NCBI RefSeq assembly: GCF_047634355.1
Contig: NZ_JBLIAL010000008.1
Source: Porticoccus sp002341315
GTDB lineage: Bacteria; Pseudomonadota; Gammaproteobacteria; Pseudomonadales; Porticoccaceae
Strand: one strand, 5' to 3'
DNA: 64,000 nt
Position 1 is the first letter of the stretch. Each line of letters begins with the position of its first letter. Shown one piece after another: positions 1 through 8,030 of this stretch. Made by a program: the position numbers and the translations under genes. Under the pieces are notes generated by a model, which saw only the letters and a list, made by a program, of their open reading frames with translations, was not told the DNA's origin and did no database searches.

Positions 1-1
1 G

Positions 2-1081
2 ATCGAGAGCATCGACCCGATGGGGCAGGGGGTGGCAAAGATTGACAACAAACCCTGTTTCATTGCCAAGACGTTGCCCGGTGAACAGGGTTCTGCAACC
101 ATTACCCGTGCCAGCAAGGGGGTGCTGTTTGCCCGGCTGGACAGCCTTGCCAGCACTGCTGAAAACCGTATTGCGTCGGCCTGCGAGCATTTTGAGCAGT
201 GCTCCGGCTGTCACTTTCTGCACACGGATTATGAAAGCGAACTGACCTACAAGCGCAATGCTCTGGCGGATCATCTCAAGCGGCTCAGTGTGGAGACCCC
301 CGACATTCGCGTGGCACCTGCCGAGCAGCGGCTGGGCTACCGCAATCGCATGCAGTTGCACTACCGTCACAAGTATCTGGGTATGATCGACCCGGTCACC
401 GATGCTGTGCTGGAAATTCCGCACTGCCAGGTGATTGATGAGCGACTTCGCGAGACCTTTGACAGCCTCTACCAGGATAAAAACTGGACTGAAGATCACC
501 AGGGTCAGGGGCACTGTGAGCTGTATCTGACCGATGACGGTGTCAGTGTGCAATGGGATCAACCCTATGCCCACGGCGGTTTTACCCAGGTCAACGGGGC
601 CATGAATGAGGTGCTGCGTGAGACCGTAAGAGCCCAGTTGGACGATCTTGAGGTCAGGACGTTGCTGGATCTGTTCTCCGGAGAGGGCAACCTGTCAGAT
701 TTGATTCTGCCGGAGCACCCCGGTATCGAGCGGGTGATGGTGGACTACGCTCCGGAGCGGGCGAAGCTGAAGGAAGAACTGAGCTTTATTCACCTGGATC
801 TTTTTTCCGACACGGCGTTGCGGGCTTTCAGGGCGCGCACCGAGCACACCCGGTTTGATGTGCTGCTGGTGGACCCACCCCGCAAGGGCTTTGTCCATCT
901 GGCACAATGGGTGAAAGCCTATCGGCCCAAAAAACTGATTTACGTCAGTTGCAGTGCCCCCACCATGGTGCGCGATCTGCAGTTGTTGGGCGGTGATTAC
1001 CGGATCGAACAGGTGAATCTGATTGATCTGTTTCCCGGCACCTATCACTATGAAACACAGGTTACCATTACCTTCAAATAA
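2..1081 (+). CDS. TrmA/RlmD-family RNA uracil-C5 methyltransferase (5' end outside window)
   Basis: SAM-dependent RNA m5U methyltransferase. The frame is open to the window edge and the first visible residues already lie in a TRAM-like beta-barrel segment (DPMGQGVAKID), so the true start is upstream. An iron-sulfur cysteine cluster follows (CEHFEQCSGC, later a Cys in PHCQ). Then come the methyltransferase motifs: FTQVN, a glycine-rich SAM loop (DLFSGEGN), VDPPRKGF and the catalytic-cysteine motif YVSCSAP. At about 360 visible residues it is shorter than E. coli RlmD (about 430), so it may be a compact relative. Whether it modifies 23S rRNA or tRNA cannot be decided here. pncC follows after about 50 bp. 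Confidence 0.85.
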   Translation: MESIDPMGQGVAKIDNKPCFIAKTLPGEQGSATITRASKGVLFARLDSLASTAENRIASACEHFEQCSGCHFLHTDYESELTYKRNALADHLKRLSVETPDIRVAPAEQRLGYRNRMQLHYRHKYLGMIDPVTDAVLEIPHCQVIDERLRETFDSLYQDKNWTEDHQGQGHCELYLTDDGVSVQWDQPYAHGGFTQVNGAMNEVLRETVRAQLDDLEVRTLLDLFSGEGNLSDLILPEHPGIERVMVDYAPERAKLKEELSFIHLDLFSDTALRAFRARTEHTRFDVLLVDPPRKGFVHLAQWVKAYRPKKLIYVSCSAPTMVRDLQLLGGDYRIEQVNLIDLFPGTYHYETQVTITFK

Positions 1082-1134
1082 GGGTATTTGCATCGCCTCT
1101 TTAATCAGCAGATCAGTTGCAGTAAGTTGTCGGC

Positions 1135-1623
1135 ATGGATAATCAAACGGTTTCGCTGTCGGCCCGGCTGGGAGAGCTGTTGCTCAATCGCCGTGCCACG
1201 GTTACCTGCGCGGAATCCTGTACCGGTGGCGGCGTCGCCAGTGCCATCACCGGGATTCCCGGCAGTTCCGAATGGTTCCAGCTGGGGCTGGTGACCTACG
1301 CCAACAGTGCCAAGCAGCAGTTGCTGGGGTTGTCCCCCGACGTGCTCGCCGCTGAGGGTGCGGTCAGTGAGGCGGTGGTCATCGACATGGCACGGGCTGT
1401 CCTGTCCCTCGCCGGTGCCGATATCAGTGTGGCGGTGAGCGGTGTGGCGGGGCCGGATGGCGGCACCGAGGCGAAGCCAGTGGGGACGGTCTGGTTTTGC
1501 TGGATGCTGCGCGATGGTTCTCCGGTCGCCCGCTGTTTCAGATTTTCCGGTGACCGGGCGGCGGTGAGAACGGCCGCAGTGCAGCAGGCGTTGCTGGGGT
1601 TGATTGAGTTGCTGGATAATTAA
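1135..1623 (+). CDS. pncC: Nicotinamide-nucleotide amidohydrolase PncC (CinA C-terminal family)
   Basis: A 162-residue stand-alone CinA C-terminal domain. Family members deamidate nicotinamide mononucleotide to nicotinate mononucleotide in NAD recycling. The signature TCAESCTGGG near residues 24-33 and the SGVAGPDGGT segment in the second half are both present. It sits directly upstream of recA, an arrangement seen in many gammaproteobacteria. The LexA box begins just after its stop codon, so it is probably transcribed separately from recA. No strong ribosome binding site is visible before the ATG. Confidence 0.9.
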   Translation: MDNQTVSLSARLGELLLNRRATVTCAESCTGGGVASAITGIPGSSEWFQLGLVTYANSAKQQLLGLSPDVLAAEGAVSEAVVIDMARAVLSLAGADISVAVSGVAGPDGGTEAKPVGTVWFCWMLRDGSPVARCFRFSGDRAAVRTAAVQQALLGLIELLDN

Positions 1624-1626
1624 ATA

Positions 1627-1642
1627 CTGTATGACTATACAG
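1627..1642 (+). promoter_or_regulatory. LexA (SOS) box upstream of recA
   Basis: CTGTATGACTATACAG matches the gammaproteobacterial SOS box CTGT-N8-ACAG exactly at the eight specific positions. It lies 77 bp upstream of the recA ATG and overlaps the expected promoter region. This indicates standard LexA repression of recA. Confidence 0.9.
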
Positions 1643-1719
1643 TGGTTTTGCGTTGCGTTAAGCTAGCGCCATTCTCTACACAGATAGCAAATCTACATAG
1701 ATAGCAAAGGAGACCTTTC

Positions 1720-2769
1720 ATGGATCCAAACAAGGAAAAAGCGCTGCAGGCGGCGCTCGGTCAGATCGAGCGGCAATTTGGCAAGGGAACTGTCATGCGG
1801 ATGGGCGACCGGGAGCATGTGGTCATGCCATCTATCTCAACCGGGTCGCTGGGTCTGGATATCGCATTGGGCATCGGTGGTCTGCCGAAAGGTCGTGTGG
1901 TGGAAATTTATGGGCCGGAATCCTCCGGTAAAACCACGTTGACGCTTCAGGTGATTGCCGAGGCGCAAAAGAAAGGCGGCACCTGTGCTTTTGTGGATGC
2001 GGAACATGCGCTGGATCCCGACTACGCCGAAAAACTGGGTGTCAATGTGGACGACCTGATTGTCTCCCAGCCGGATACCGGGGAACAGGCTCTGGAAGTC
2101 ACCGATATGCTGGTGCGTTCAGGGGCCATTGATGTGCTGGTGGTGGATTCGGTGGCGGCCCTGACGCCACGTGCAGAAATCGAAGGTGAAATGGGTGATC
2201 ACCATGTGGGCTTGCAGGCCCGTTTGATGTCCCAGGCACTGCGCAAGCTGACCAGCAATATCAAGCAGGCCAACTGTCTGGTGATCTTTATTAACCAGAT
2301 CAGAATGAAGATCGGGGTGATGTTTGGCAATCCGGAAACCACCACGGGCGGTAATGCCCTTAAATTTTACTCCTCGGTGCGACTGGATATTCGGCGTATC
2401 GGTGCCGTCAAGGAAGGCGAAGAAGTGGTGGGTAATGAAACCCGCGTGAAGGTGGTTAAAAACAAGGTATCTCCTCCGTTCAAGCAGTGTGAATTCCAGA
2501 TTTTATACGGTGCGGGCATCAACCATCTGGGTGAAGTGGTCGATCTGGGGGTCAAGTGTGGCCTGATTGACAAGGCAGGTGCCTGGTATGCCTATAACGG
2601 CACCAAAATTGGACAGGGAAAGGCGAATGCCTGCGAGTATTTGAAGGAAAATCCGGAAATTGCCGCTGAGGTTGAACAGAAAATCCGTCAGCAGTTAATG
2701 GCCCCGGCCAAGCCTCCAAAACAGGAGCTGCCAGCGGATCCTGCAGAAACGGAAGAGATTCAAAACTGA
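1720..2769 (+). CDS. recA: Recombinase RecA
   Basis: DNA-dependent ATPase that forms filaments on single-stranded DNA, drives homologous recombination and triggers LexA self-cleavage. It has 349 residues, the usual length. The Walker A motif GPESSGKT is at residues 65-72, and the C-terminus is acidic (ending in an EETEE-like tail). The start is supported by AAAGGAG at 1706-1712, 7 nt before the ATG. Control is by the LexA box at 1627-1642. A strong terminator at 2798-2833 separates it from the next gene, so recX, two genes further on, is not simply co-transcribed with recA. Confidence 0.98.
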   Translation: MDPNKEKALQAALGQIERQFGKGTVMRMGDREHVVMPSISTGSLGLDIALGIGGLPKGRVVEIYGPESSGKTTLTLQVIAEAQKKGGTCAFVDAEHALDPDYAEKLGVNVDDLIVSQPDTGEQALEVTDMLVRSGAIDVLVVDSVAALTPRAEIEGEMGDHHVGLQARLMSQALRKLTSNIKQANCLVIFINQIRMKIGVMFGNPETTTGGNALKFYSSVRLDIRRIGAVKEGEEVVGNETRVKVVKNKVSPPFKQCEFQILYGAGINHLGEVVDLGVKCGLIDKAGAWYAYNGTKIGQGKANACEYLKENPEIAAEVEQKIRQQLMAPAKPPKQELPADPAETEEIQN

Positions 2770-2797
2770 CCGCTGTGAACAGCTGGTCGCAGGAGGT

Positions 2798-2833
2798 AAA
2801 AAAACCGCATCCGGAACCTGATGCGGTTTTTTT
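2798..2833 (+). terminator. Rho-independent terminator of recA
   Basis: CCGCATC (2805-2811) pairs with GATGCGG (2820-2826) around an 8-nt loop. It is flanked by a run of A before and seven T after, so the stem extends through A-T pairs. It begins about 30 bp after the recA stop. Confidence 0.9.
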
Positions 2834-2931
2834 GTGGCCATCTGGATTTCCTGATTCAATATCAGTCTGATGGTGAGGGGTGCGCTCGCGACTTTCCGGA
2901 AAGGTTCCCTGAGGGGGCGGTAAAACGATTG

Positions 2932-3702
2932 ATGGATATATCAGAACTGGTTCTCTACAAAAGTATTCTGGTGCTCGGGTTTCTGATGCTTTTATTCGTA
3001 TCTGAACGCAAATGGCCTGCTGCGCAACGGCCCGGTGCCATTGCCACTCCCCGTCGGCTCGGTAAAAATCTCTCGCTGTGGCTCTGTAACAGTGCCCTAT
3101 CGCCGCTGATTGTCTTGCCTATTACGCTGTTTGCCGTGAACCAGAGCGCGGCGGATTGGCGAACTGTTTGGCCGGAGGACGGCTGGGGCATTGCATTGGA
3201 TATCCTGTTGCTGGATCTGTGGATTTACTGGTGGCACCGTGCCAATCACCGCCTGCCCCTGCTATGGCGTTTTCATCGGGTTCATCACCTCGACCAGTGG
3301 CTGGACGTGACGTCAGCTGTGCGGTTTCATTTCGGTGAGGTGGTGTTGTCGGCACTGGTGCGTGGTGCCGTTATTCTGCTGATCGGGTTCCCGTTGCTCT
3401 CGGTAATTCTTTTTGAATCCCTGGTGCTGGCAATGGCGGGTTTTCACCATTCGAATATCCGGCTGCCCGCGAATCTGGAGAAGTGGCTCTCGTGGGTGAT
3501 CGTGACACCCTCTATTCATTGGGTGCACCACCATATTGACCAGCGCGACACGGACAGTAATTATGGGGCTATATTCAGCTTCTGGGATCGCCTGTTTGCC
3601 AGTCGGTCGGACAAGGTTCGCGAACCGGCCATGCCGATTGGTGTGGATCAGGCAAAGGATGAGGGGTTTTGGTCCCTGTTGTTAATACCATTTCGGCGTT
3701 GA
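2932..3702 (+). CDS. Sterol desaturase / fatty acid hydroxylase superfamily membrane protein
   Basis: Integral membrane di-iron oxygenase fold. The histidine clusters typical of the superfamily are visible: HRANHR, then FHRVHHLDQW, then HWVHHHIDQRDTDSNYG near the end. Hydrophobic spans occur at the N-terminus (LVLYKSILVLGFLMLLF) and mid-protein. The frame is open further upstream, but an ATG at 2821 would lie inside the recA terminator, so the ATG at 2932 (MDISELV) is preferred. That gives 256 residues. Substrate unknown; lipids or sterol-like compounds are typical of the family. It sits between recA and DUF4126/recX, interrupting the common recA-recX pair. Confidence 0.85.
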   Translation: MDISELVLYKSILVLGFLMLLFVSERKWPAAQRPGAIATPRRLGKNLSLWLCNSALSPLIVLPITLFAVNQSAADWRTVWPEDGWGIALDILLLDLWIYWWHRANHRLPLLWRFHRVHHLDQWLDVTSAVRFHFGEVVLSALVRGAVILLIGFPLLSVILFESLVLAMAGFHHSNIRLPANLEKWLSWVIVTPSIHWVHHHIDQRDTDSNYGAIFSFWDRLFASRSDKVREPAMPIGVDQAKDEGFWSLLLIPFRR

Positions 3703-3772
3703 CCGCTGGGTCGACCGGGCAGTGCTTTTACCAATGAAATAGTCACCGGATTCGTCCGGCAGGAGTAGATCA

Positions 3773-4453
3773 ATGGATAGTTATCAGGAACTGATCAGCG
3801 TGATTGCCCTGACGGCAGGCGTTGGCTGGGCCAGTGGCATCAATCTGTATGCGCTGGTACTGGTATTGGGCATAGCGGGAGCGACCGGTAACATCCAGTT
3901 GCCCGCGGAGCTGGCCGTGGTGCAGAGTCCGATGGTGATCATGGCCGCCGGCGTCATGTATGTGATTGAATTTATTGCGGACAAAGTACCAGGGGTGGAT
4001 ACCGGCTGGGATACCCTGCATACCTTCATCCGCATACCCGCCGGGGCCATGCTGGCTGCGGGGGCGGTGGGCGATGTCACGCCGGCGCTGGAAATTGCGG
4101 CGGGGTTGATGGGGGGTACTCTGGCCGGTGCCAGCCATCTCACCAAGGCCTCCACCCGGGCGGTGATCAATACGTCTCCTGAACCCGTCAGCAACTGGAC
4201 CGCATCCATCAGTGAAGACCTGCTGGTGTTGGGAGGGCTGTGGACAATGTTTAATCACCCGGTATTGTTCCTCTGTCTGATGGTACTGTTTATTGCGCTG
4301 GTGATCTGGTTGTTGCCGAAGTTATGGCGACTGATTAAAAAGATTTTTCGCAAGATTGGTGAGTGGCTGGGCATTGTCGAGAAGCCCGTCGCCCGGACCG
4401 TTCCGGATGCCGAGCCGCCGGTTGCGCTGCCGCCGGAGGAGCGGTCGCCTTGA
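3773..4453 (+). CDS. DUF4126 domain-containing membrane protein
   Basis: A 226-residue hydrophobic protein matching the DUF4126 family, recognised from the N-terminal GVGWASGINLYA segment and the later SPEPVSNWTAS-like motif. Several membrane spans are expected. Biochemical function is unknown. AGGAG at 3761-3765 precedes the ATG at good spacing. Its TGA stop overlaps the TTG start of recX by 4 bp, so the two are probably translationally coupled. Confidence 0.8.
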   Translation: MDSYQELISVIALTAGVGWASGINLYALVLVLGIAGATGNIQLPAELAVVQSPMVIMAAGVMYVIEFIADKVPGVDTGWDTLHTFIRIPAGAMLAAGAVGDVTPALEIAAGLMGGTLAGASHLTKASTRAVINTSPEPVSNWTASISEDLLVLGGLWTMFNHPVLFLCLMVLFIALVIWLLPKLWRLIKKIFRKIGEWLGIVEKPVARTVPDAEPPVALPPEERSP

Positions 4454-4929
4454 AGAAACCCGCCGAATTGGACCCGCAGCGTTTGATTCGCCACCGGGCC
4501 ATGGATCTGCTGGCCCGTCGTGAGCACTCCGCCCATGAATTGCAGGCCAAGCTGGTGGAGAAGTTTCCCGAGCACGCCCCGCTGGTAGAGCTGGTGTTGG
4601 CGGGGCTGACGCGGGACAATCTGCAATCTGACCAGCGTTTTGCTGAGTCCTATGTTCGCGCGCTTATTCACCGCGGGCAGGGGCCCTATCGGATTCGTCA
4701 GGCACTACAGCAGCGGGGGGTCGATACGTTCCTGGCCGAGCAGACGATTGCCGATTGCGATGAGGACTGGTTTGAACTGGCCGTTCAGGTGATGCATAAG
4801 AAATATGGTCGTCAGCCCTGCACCAGTTTTGCCGAGCGCGCCAGGCGCAGCCGTTTTCTTCAGTACCGAGGGTTCAGTGCTGAACAGATTCAGGCCTGCT
4901 TTACTGGTACTGAAAAGGATGATGGTTGA
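4450..4929 (+). CDS. recX: Regulatory protein RecX
   Basis: Small helical modulator that binds RecA filaments and limits their activity. The 160-residue product shows RecX repeats: RHRAMDLLARREHSAHEL near the N-terminus and RFLQYRGFSAEQI at the C-terminus. No ATG lies at the expected N-terminus. TTG at 4450 is chosen because GGAGGAG (4435-4441) precedes it by 8 nt and it overlaps the upstream stop. The ATG at 4501 would cut off part of the first repeat. The 3' end overlaps the convergent hydrolase gene by 29 bp. Confidence 0.92.
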   Translation: MKKPAELDPQRLIRHRAMDLLARREHSAHELQAKLVEKFPEHAPLVELVLAGLTRDNLQSDQRFAESYVRALIHRGQGPYRIRQALQQRGVDTFLAEQTIADCDEDWFELAVQVMHKKYGRQPCTSFAERARRSRFLQYRGFSAEQIQACFTGTEKDDG

Positions 4930-5902
4930 ATATTTCAGCCAGACAGCGATCGATCCAGCAATCCAGCCGGTAGTTTTCAACAAACCCGCAGTGTCCACCC
5001 AATGCCGTCACCACAAACGCGAGTGAATCGGGGCGGTGAATCTTTTCCAGATCGGTCACCGGCACAATCGGATCATCCTCACTTGTTATAAGGTAGGCCG
5101 GCACGTTGAGGTTGGACAACCTGTCGCCGCTCAGTGCGTAGGCGGAGAAGTATTCGCTGGCATCCCTGAATGGAGTGAAGGTGGGCACAAAATAGTCATT
5201 CAGGGTGATCAGTGATGAGAAATGTGGCAGTGGTTTGTCATCCAGCAGCTCGGGGAAAAAATGCAGTTTTTTCTCCAGTGAACGGGTCCACTTGTCAAAG
5301 AAATGGTTGCGGTAAACCGGGCCGTCCATAATGCGTTCCATGGCATGTGCAGGATCCACGGGCGGACAGATGGCCACTACTGACGACAGTGGTATCTCGG
5401 TGCCGACATCGGCGGCAATGCGCAGGGCAAAATTGCCCCCCAGTGAATAGCCGGCCAGGGAACAGTGGCGGTGAGGTTGTTGCCGCAAAAAATCCATGAT
5501 GGCACTGGCAACCTCCTCGGACAGGGTGGAGTTGAACGTCCCGCTGTTGAGATGCAGGCTCCCACCGTGGTCGCGAAGGTTGAGTCTCAACACATTGAAA
5601 CCGCGTTGGTAAAGATAGTGGGCGGCGGAGAGTATGTAGGTGGACTCTGCGCTCCCCTCCCAGCCGTGCAATAACACAGCCAGTTTATTATTGTCGCGAT
5701 CTGCCCGATCAAATGCTGCCAACAGTTTTACCGCCTGACCATCGTGTGAGCCGTTGAGCAGGAAGGTCTTGCTGCGTGCTCTCATGGCCAGGCAGCGATT
5801 GTTAACCAGCCATTGTCTGGGTCCTGCGTTGCTGAGCAAGCTCTGGATATGTGCATTGCGCAAGCCGGGTGGTGGGCAAAAGTCGGGCAGCTGGAGGTGC
5901 AT
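4901..5902 (-). CDS. YheT-type alpha/beta hydrolase
   Basis: Alpha/beta-hydrolase of the YheT/UPF0017 group. It shows the oxyanion-hole HGWEGS segment, the nucleophile elbow GYSLGG, a DDPIVP acid-loop motif and a late catalytic His in the GGHCGF motif. The N-terminal LRNAHIQSLL is typical of the group. The frame opens with TTG at 5923, but the ATG at 5902 (MHLQLPDF) matches the family start better; this gives 333 residues. Substrate unknown; an esterase role is inferred. It converges on recX with overlapping 3' ends. Confidence 0.85.
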   Translation of the reverse strand: MHLQLPDFCPPPGLRNAHIQSLLSNAGPRQWLVNNRCLAMRARSKTFLLNGSHDGQAVKLLAAFDRADRDNNKLAVLLHGWEGSAESTYILSAAHYLYQRGFNVLRLNLRDHGGSLHLNSGTFNSTLSEEVASAIMDFLRQQPHRHCSLAGYSLGGNFALRIAADVGTEIPLSSVVAICPPVDPAHAMERIMDGPVYRNHFFDKWTRSLEKKLHFFPELLDDKPLPHFSSLITLNDYFVPTFTPFRDASEYFSAYALSGDRLSNLNVPAYLITSEDDPIVPVTDLEKIHRPDSLAFVVTALGGHCGFVENYRLDCWIDRCLAEIFNHHPFQYQ

Positions 5903-6036
5903 GGCGACTACTTGAACTCCCAAGGTGAATACGGGCTATCATAGCACCCATAGAATTAAATACATGACCTCAGGAACGGAGGCGCCGGGATACAATCTAA
6001 CAGGCAGGTTTGAACCATTTTAGCTGGGGTGTTGAA

Positions 6037-6438
6037 TTGAAATCGTGGAAGCGTTGGACCATATTCTGGGTCTTCCTGGCCTTCGGGCCTCAACTTCTGG
6101 CTGAGGAGTGGCCCCGGTATGGTGTCTCGAAAACCGGACAGAAGGCAAAATCGGAAATGGTTACTGATGCCGAACTGGCGCTCTGGGGGATTGTGGATGG
6201 TTGCCTGAACAGTAAGCTGGTCCATTATTTTTACGTGCTGAATTCCCACGCGGCGGTACTTGAGTTGGCCGGTGGCAAAAAAGTGCTGATGCGTTTCCAT
6301 GGCGACTGCCAGGGTGTCGAACAATACGGTTTCGTTCACACGGCGCAAAATGATAAATTTTGTGCGGATTCCCACTCAATCAGAGTGCTACAAACCGGTG
6401 ATCGGTGTAAGGTTGAATCGCTCGAACCCTATCCCTGA
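6037..6438 (+). CDS. DUF6491-like secreted protein
   Basis: Predicted exported protein of about 133 residues. A signal peptide is visible (KSWKRWTIFWVF... ending LLAEE). The C-terminal half resembles DUF6491: a hydrophobic strand, then GFVHTAQNDKFCADSHSIRV and a final Cys in GDRCKVESL, giving conserved cysteines that may pair. There is no ATG. TTG at 6037 is chosen because GGGGT lies about 7 nt upstream; a TTG at 6010 in frame is the alternative. Function unknown. Confidence 0.6.
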   Translation: MKSWKRWTIFWVFLAFGPQLLAEEWPRYGVSKTGQKAKSEMVTDAELALWGIVDGCLNSKLVHYFYVLNSHAAVLELAGGKKVLMRFHGDCQGVEQYGFVHTAQNDKFCADSHSIRVLQTGDRCKVESLEPYP

Positions 6439-6473
6439 TATTGTCATTACTGCTAACCCAACACGAGTCGATC

Positions 6474-7307
6474 ATGTTATTGAGATGTCTGTCCCTGTGT
6501 CGTCGGCCGCTTGTTCTGCTGCTGTGTCTGCTGCCGATGGCGTCCTTTTCGCTGGAGCTTAAAGGCGAGCTGGTGCAGGGTGGCATGCTGGTCGGCCAGG
6601 TGACGCCCGGCGAGCAGGTTGAGGTCATGGGCCGTCCTGTCAGGGTGGATGATCAGGGCTTGTTTGTATTTGGGCTTGGTCGGGATGCTCCGGCAGAAAT
6701 CAAGCTCACCCACACCAATGGCGGTAATGAGGTGGTGACCTACAGTTACGCTGTGGCGCAGAGAGTCTATCGCGAGCAGCGTGTGGAGGGTGTCCCACAG
6801 AAGACCGTCACACCGCCGCCCGAGGTGCTGGAGCGAATTCGACGGGAGGCGACCCTGGTGCGTGAGGCGAGAACCGTGGACGACCGACGAACAGATTTCC
6901 TGTCAGGCTTTGTCAAACCCCTGGAAGGGCCTATCACCGGCGTCTATGGCAGTCGCAGGGTGTACAACGGTACACCGGGAAATCCTCACTACGGTCTGGA
7001 TATCGCTGCCCCCACCGGTACTGAGGTTTTTGCCCCGGCACCGGGTGTCGTGACGCTGGTGCACCGCGATATGTTTTATTCGGGTGGCACCCTGTTGATC
7101 GATCACGGTTACGGTATCAGTTCCACCTTCATCCACCTCAGTGAGCTGCTGGTTGAAGAGGGGCAGCAAGTTGCCCCCGGTGACCCGATTGCCCGCGTCG
7201 GAGCGACCGGTCGTGCCACCGGCCCGCATCTGGACTGGCGGATCAACTGGTTCGAGGTCCGTCTCGATCCGGCGCTGGTGCTGGAACAGTTTCCCGCAGC
7301 AAAGTAA
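6474..7307 (+). CDS. M23-family peptidoglycan endopeptidase-like protein
   Basis: Exported 277-residue protein with a signal peptide (RRPLVLLLCLLPMASFS), a beta-rich N-terminal segment and a C-terminal LytM/M23 domain. The zinc motif HYGLD and the surrounding GxxVxxAxxGxV pattern are clear. The final motif reads GPHLDWRI, so the second His of the usual HxH is Asp. The Asp may act as ligand, or the enzyme may be altered. ATG at 6474 places the signal peptide correctly; the frame is open to TTG 6441. A cell-wall hydrolase or hydrolase-regulator role is inferred. Confidence 0.85.
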   Translation: MLLRCLSLCRRPLVLLLCLLPMASFSLELKGELVQGGMLVGQVTPGEQVEVMGRPVRVDDQGLFVFGLGRDAPAEIKLTHTNGGNEVVTYSYAVAQRVYREQRVEGVPQKTVTPPPEVLERIRREATLVREARTVDDRRTDFLSGFVKPLEGPITGVYGSRRVYNGTPGNPHYGLDIAAPTGTEVFAPAPGVVTLVHRDMFYSGGTLLIDHGYGISSTFIHLSELLVEEGQQVAPGDPIARVGATGRATGPHLDWRINWFEVRLDPALVLEQFPAAK

Positions 7308-7406
7308 TGTAACCGGATACTGAATCCCGATACTGCAGGCGTAGTCTTGGGGCCGCCTTTCCCTTAAACTTCCTCCTTGCAACTTTCGCTACGCTCCGGA
7401 TTCGTG

Positions 7407-7601
7407 ATGATTGATAAAAAACTACTCAGTATCCTGGTCTGCCCGGTGAGTAAGGGATCACTGGAATATGACAGGGAAAAAGACGAGCTTGTCTGCCGCG
7501 CCAGCGGTCTGGCCTACCCGATCCGCGATGGTATCCCGGTGATGCTGGAAAGTGAGGCCCGCCCACTCAGCACCGACGAAAAACTCGGTGACACTCACTA
7601 G
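7407..7601 (+). CDS. Trm112 / UPF0434 (YcaR-like) small protein
   Basis: A 64-residue protein of the Trm112/YcaR family: MIDKKLLSILVCPVSKG at the N-terminus and the conserved LAYPIRDGIPVML motif. Only one Cys of the usual zinc-ribbon pair remains in the first motif (CPVSKG). Eukaryotic Trm112 activates methyltransferases; the bacterial role is not established. The frame extends upstream to TTG 7377, but the ATG at 7407 matches the family start. It lies 17 bp before the HIT gene, probably in one transcript. Confidence 0.85.
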   Translation: MIDKKLLSILVCPVSKGSLEYDREKDELVCRASGLAYPIRDGIPVMLESEARPLSTDEKLGDTH

Positions 7602-7618
7602 TCGGAGGTCAACAAACC

Positions 7619-7969
7619 ATGTCAGAAGAAACCATCTTCAGCCGAATTATCAAGGGTGACATTCCTGCCGACATCGTCTATGAAGATGAGCTCTGTATCG
7701 CCATCAAGGACGTTGCCCCCAAGGCGCCTACGCATCTGCTGGTGATTCCACGGAAACCGATTCCCCGATTGGTCGATGCCTCTCCGGAGGATCAGAAAAT
7801 CCTCGGTCATCTCATGCTGGCGGTGGGGGAAATTGCACGCAAAGCCGGTATTGGTGATGCCTTCAGGGTAGTGATTAACAATGGCGAAGGAGCTGGCCAG
7901 ACGGTGTTTCATCTCCATTTGCATATTCTTGGCAATAAAGCATTTTCCGAGGCTGAACTCGGATTCTGA
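7619..7969 (+). CDS. HIT-family purine nucleoside phosphoramidase (HinT-like)
   Basis: A 116-residue histidine-triad protein. The signature HLHLHILG is at the C-terminus, and FSRIIKGDIPADIVYED at the N-terminus is typical of HinT. Family members hydrolyse AMP-lysine-type phosphoramidates. GGAGG at 7604-7608 precedes the ATG. It is followed by alaS after 61 bp. An operon with the upstream Trm112-like gene is likely. Confidence 0.92.
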   Translation: MSEETIFSRIIKGDIPADIVYEDELCIAIKDVAPKAPTHLLVIPRKPIPRLVDASPEDQKILGHLMLAVGEIARKAGIGDAFRVVINNGEGAGQTVFHLHLHILGNKAFSEAELGF

Positions 7970-8030
7970 CGATTGCCGGACACACGATTGATTAACCGAC
8001 CCCGTTCAGGGTTATGGAACCTGCTTGTTT

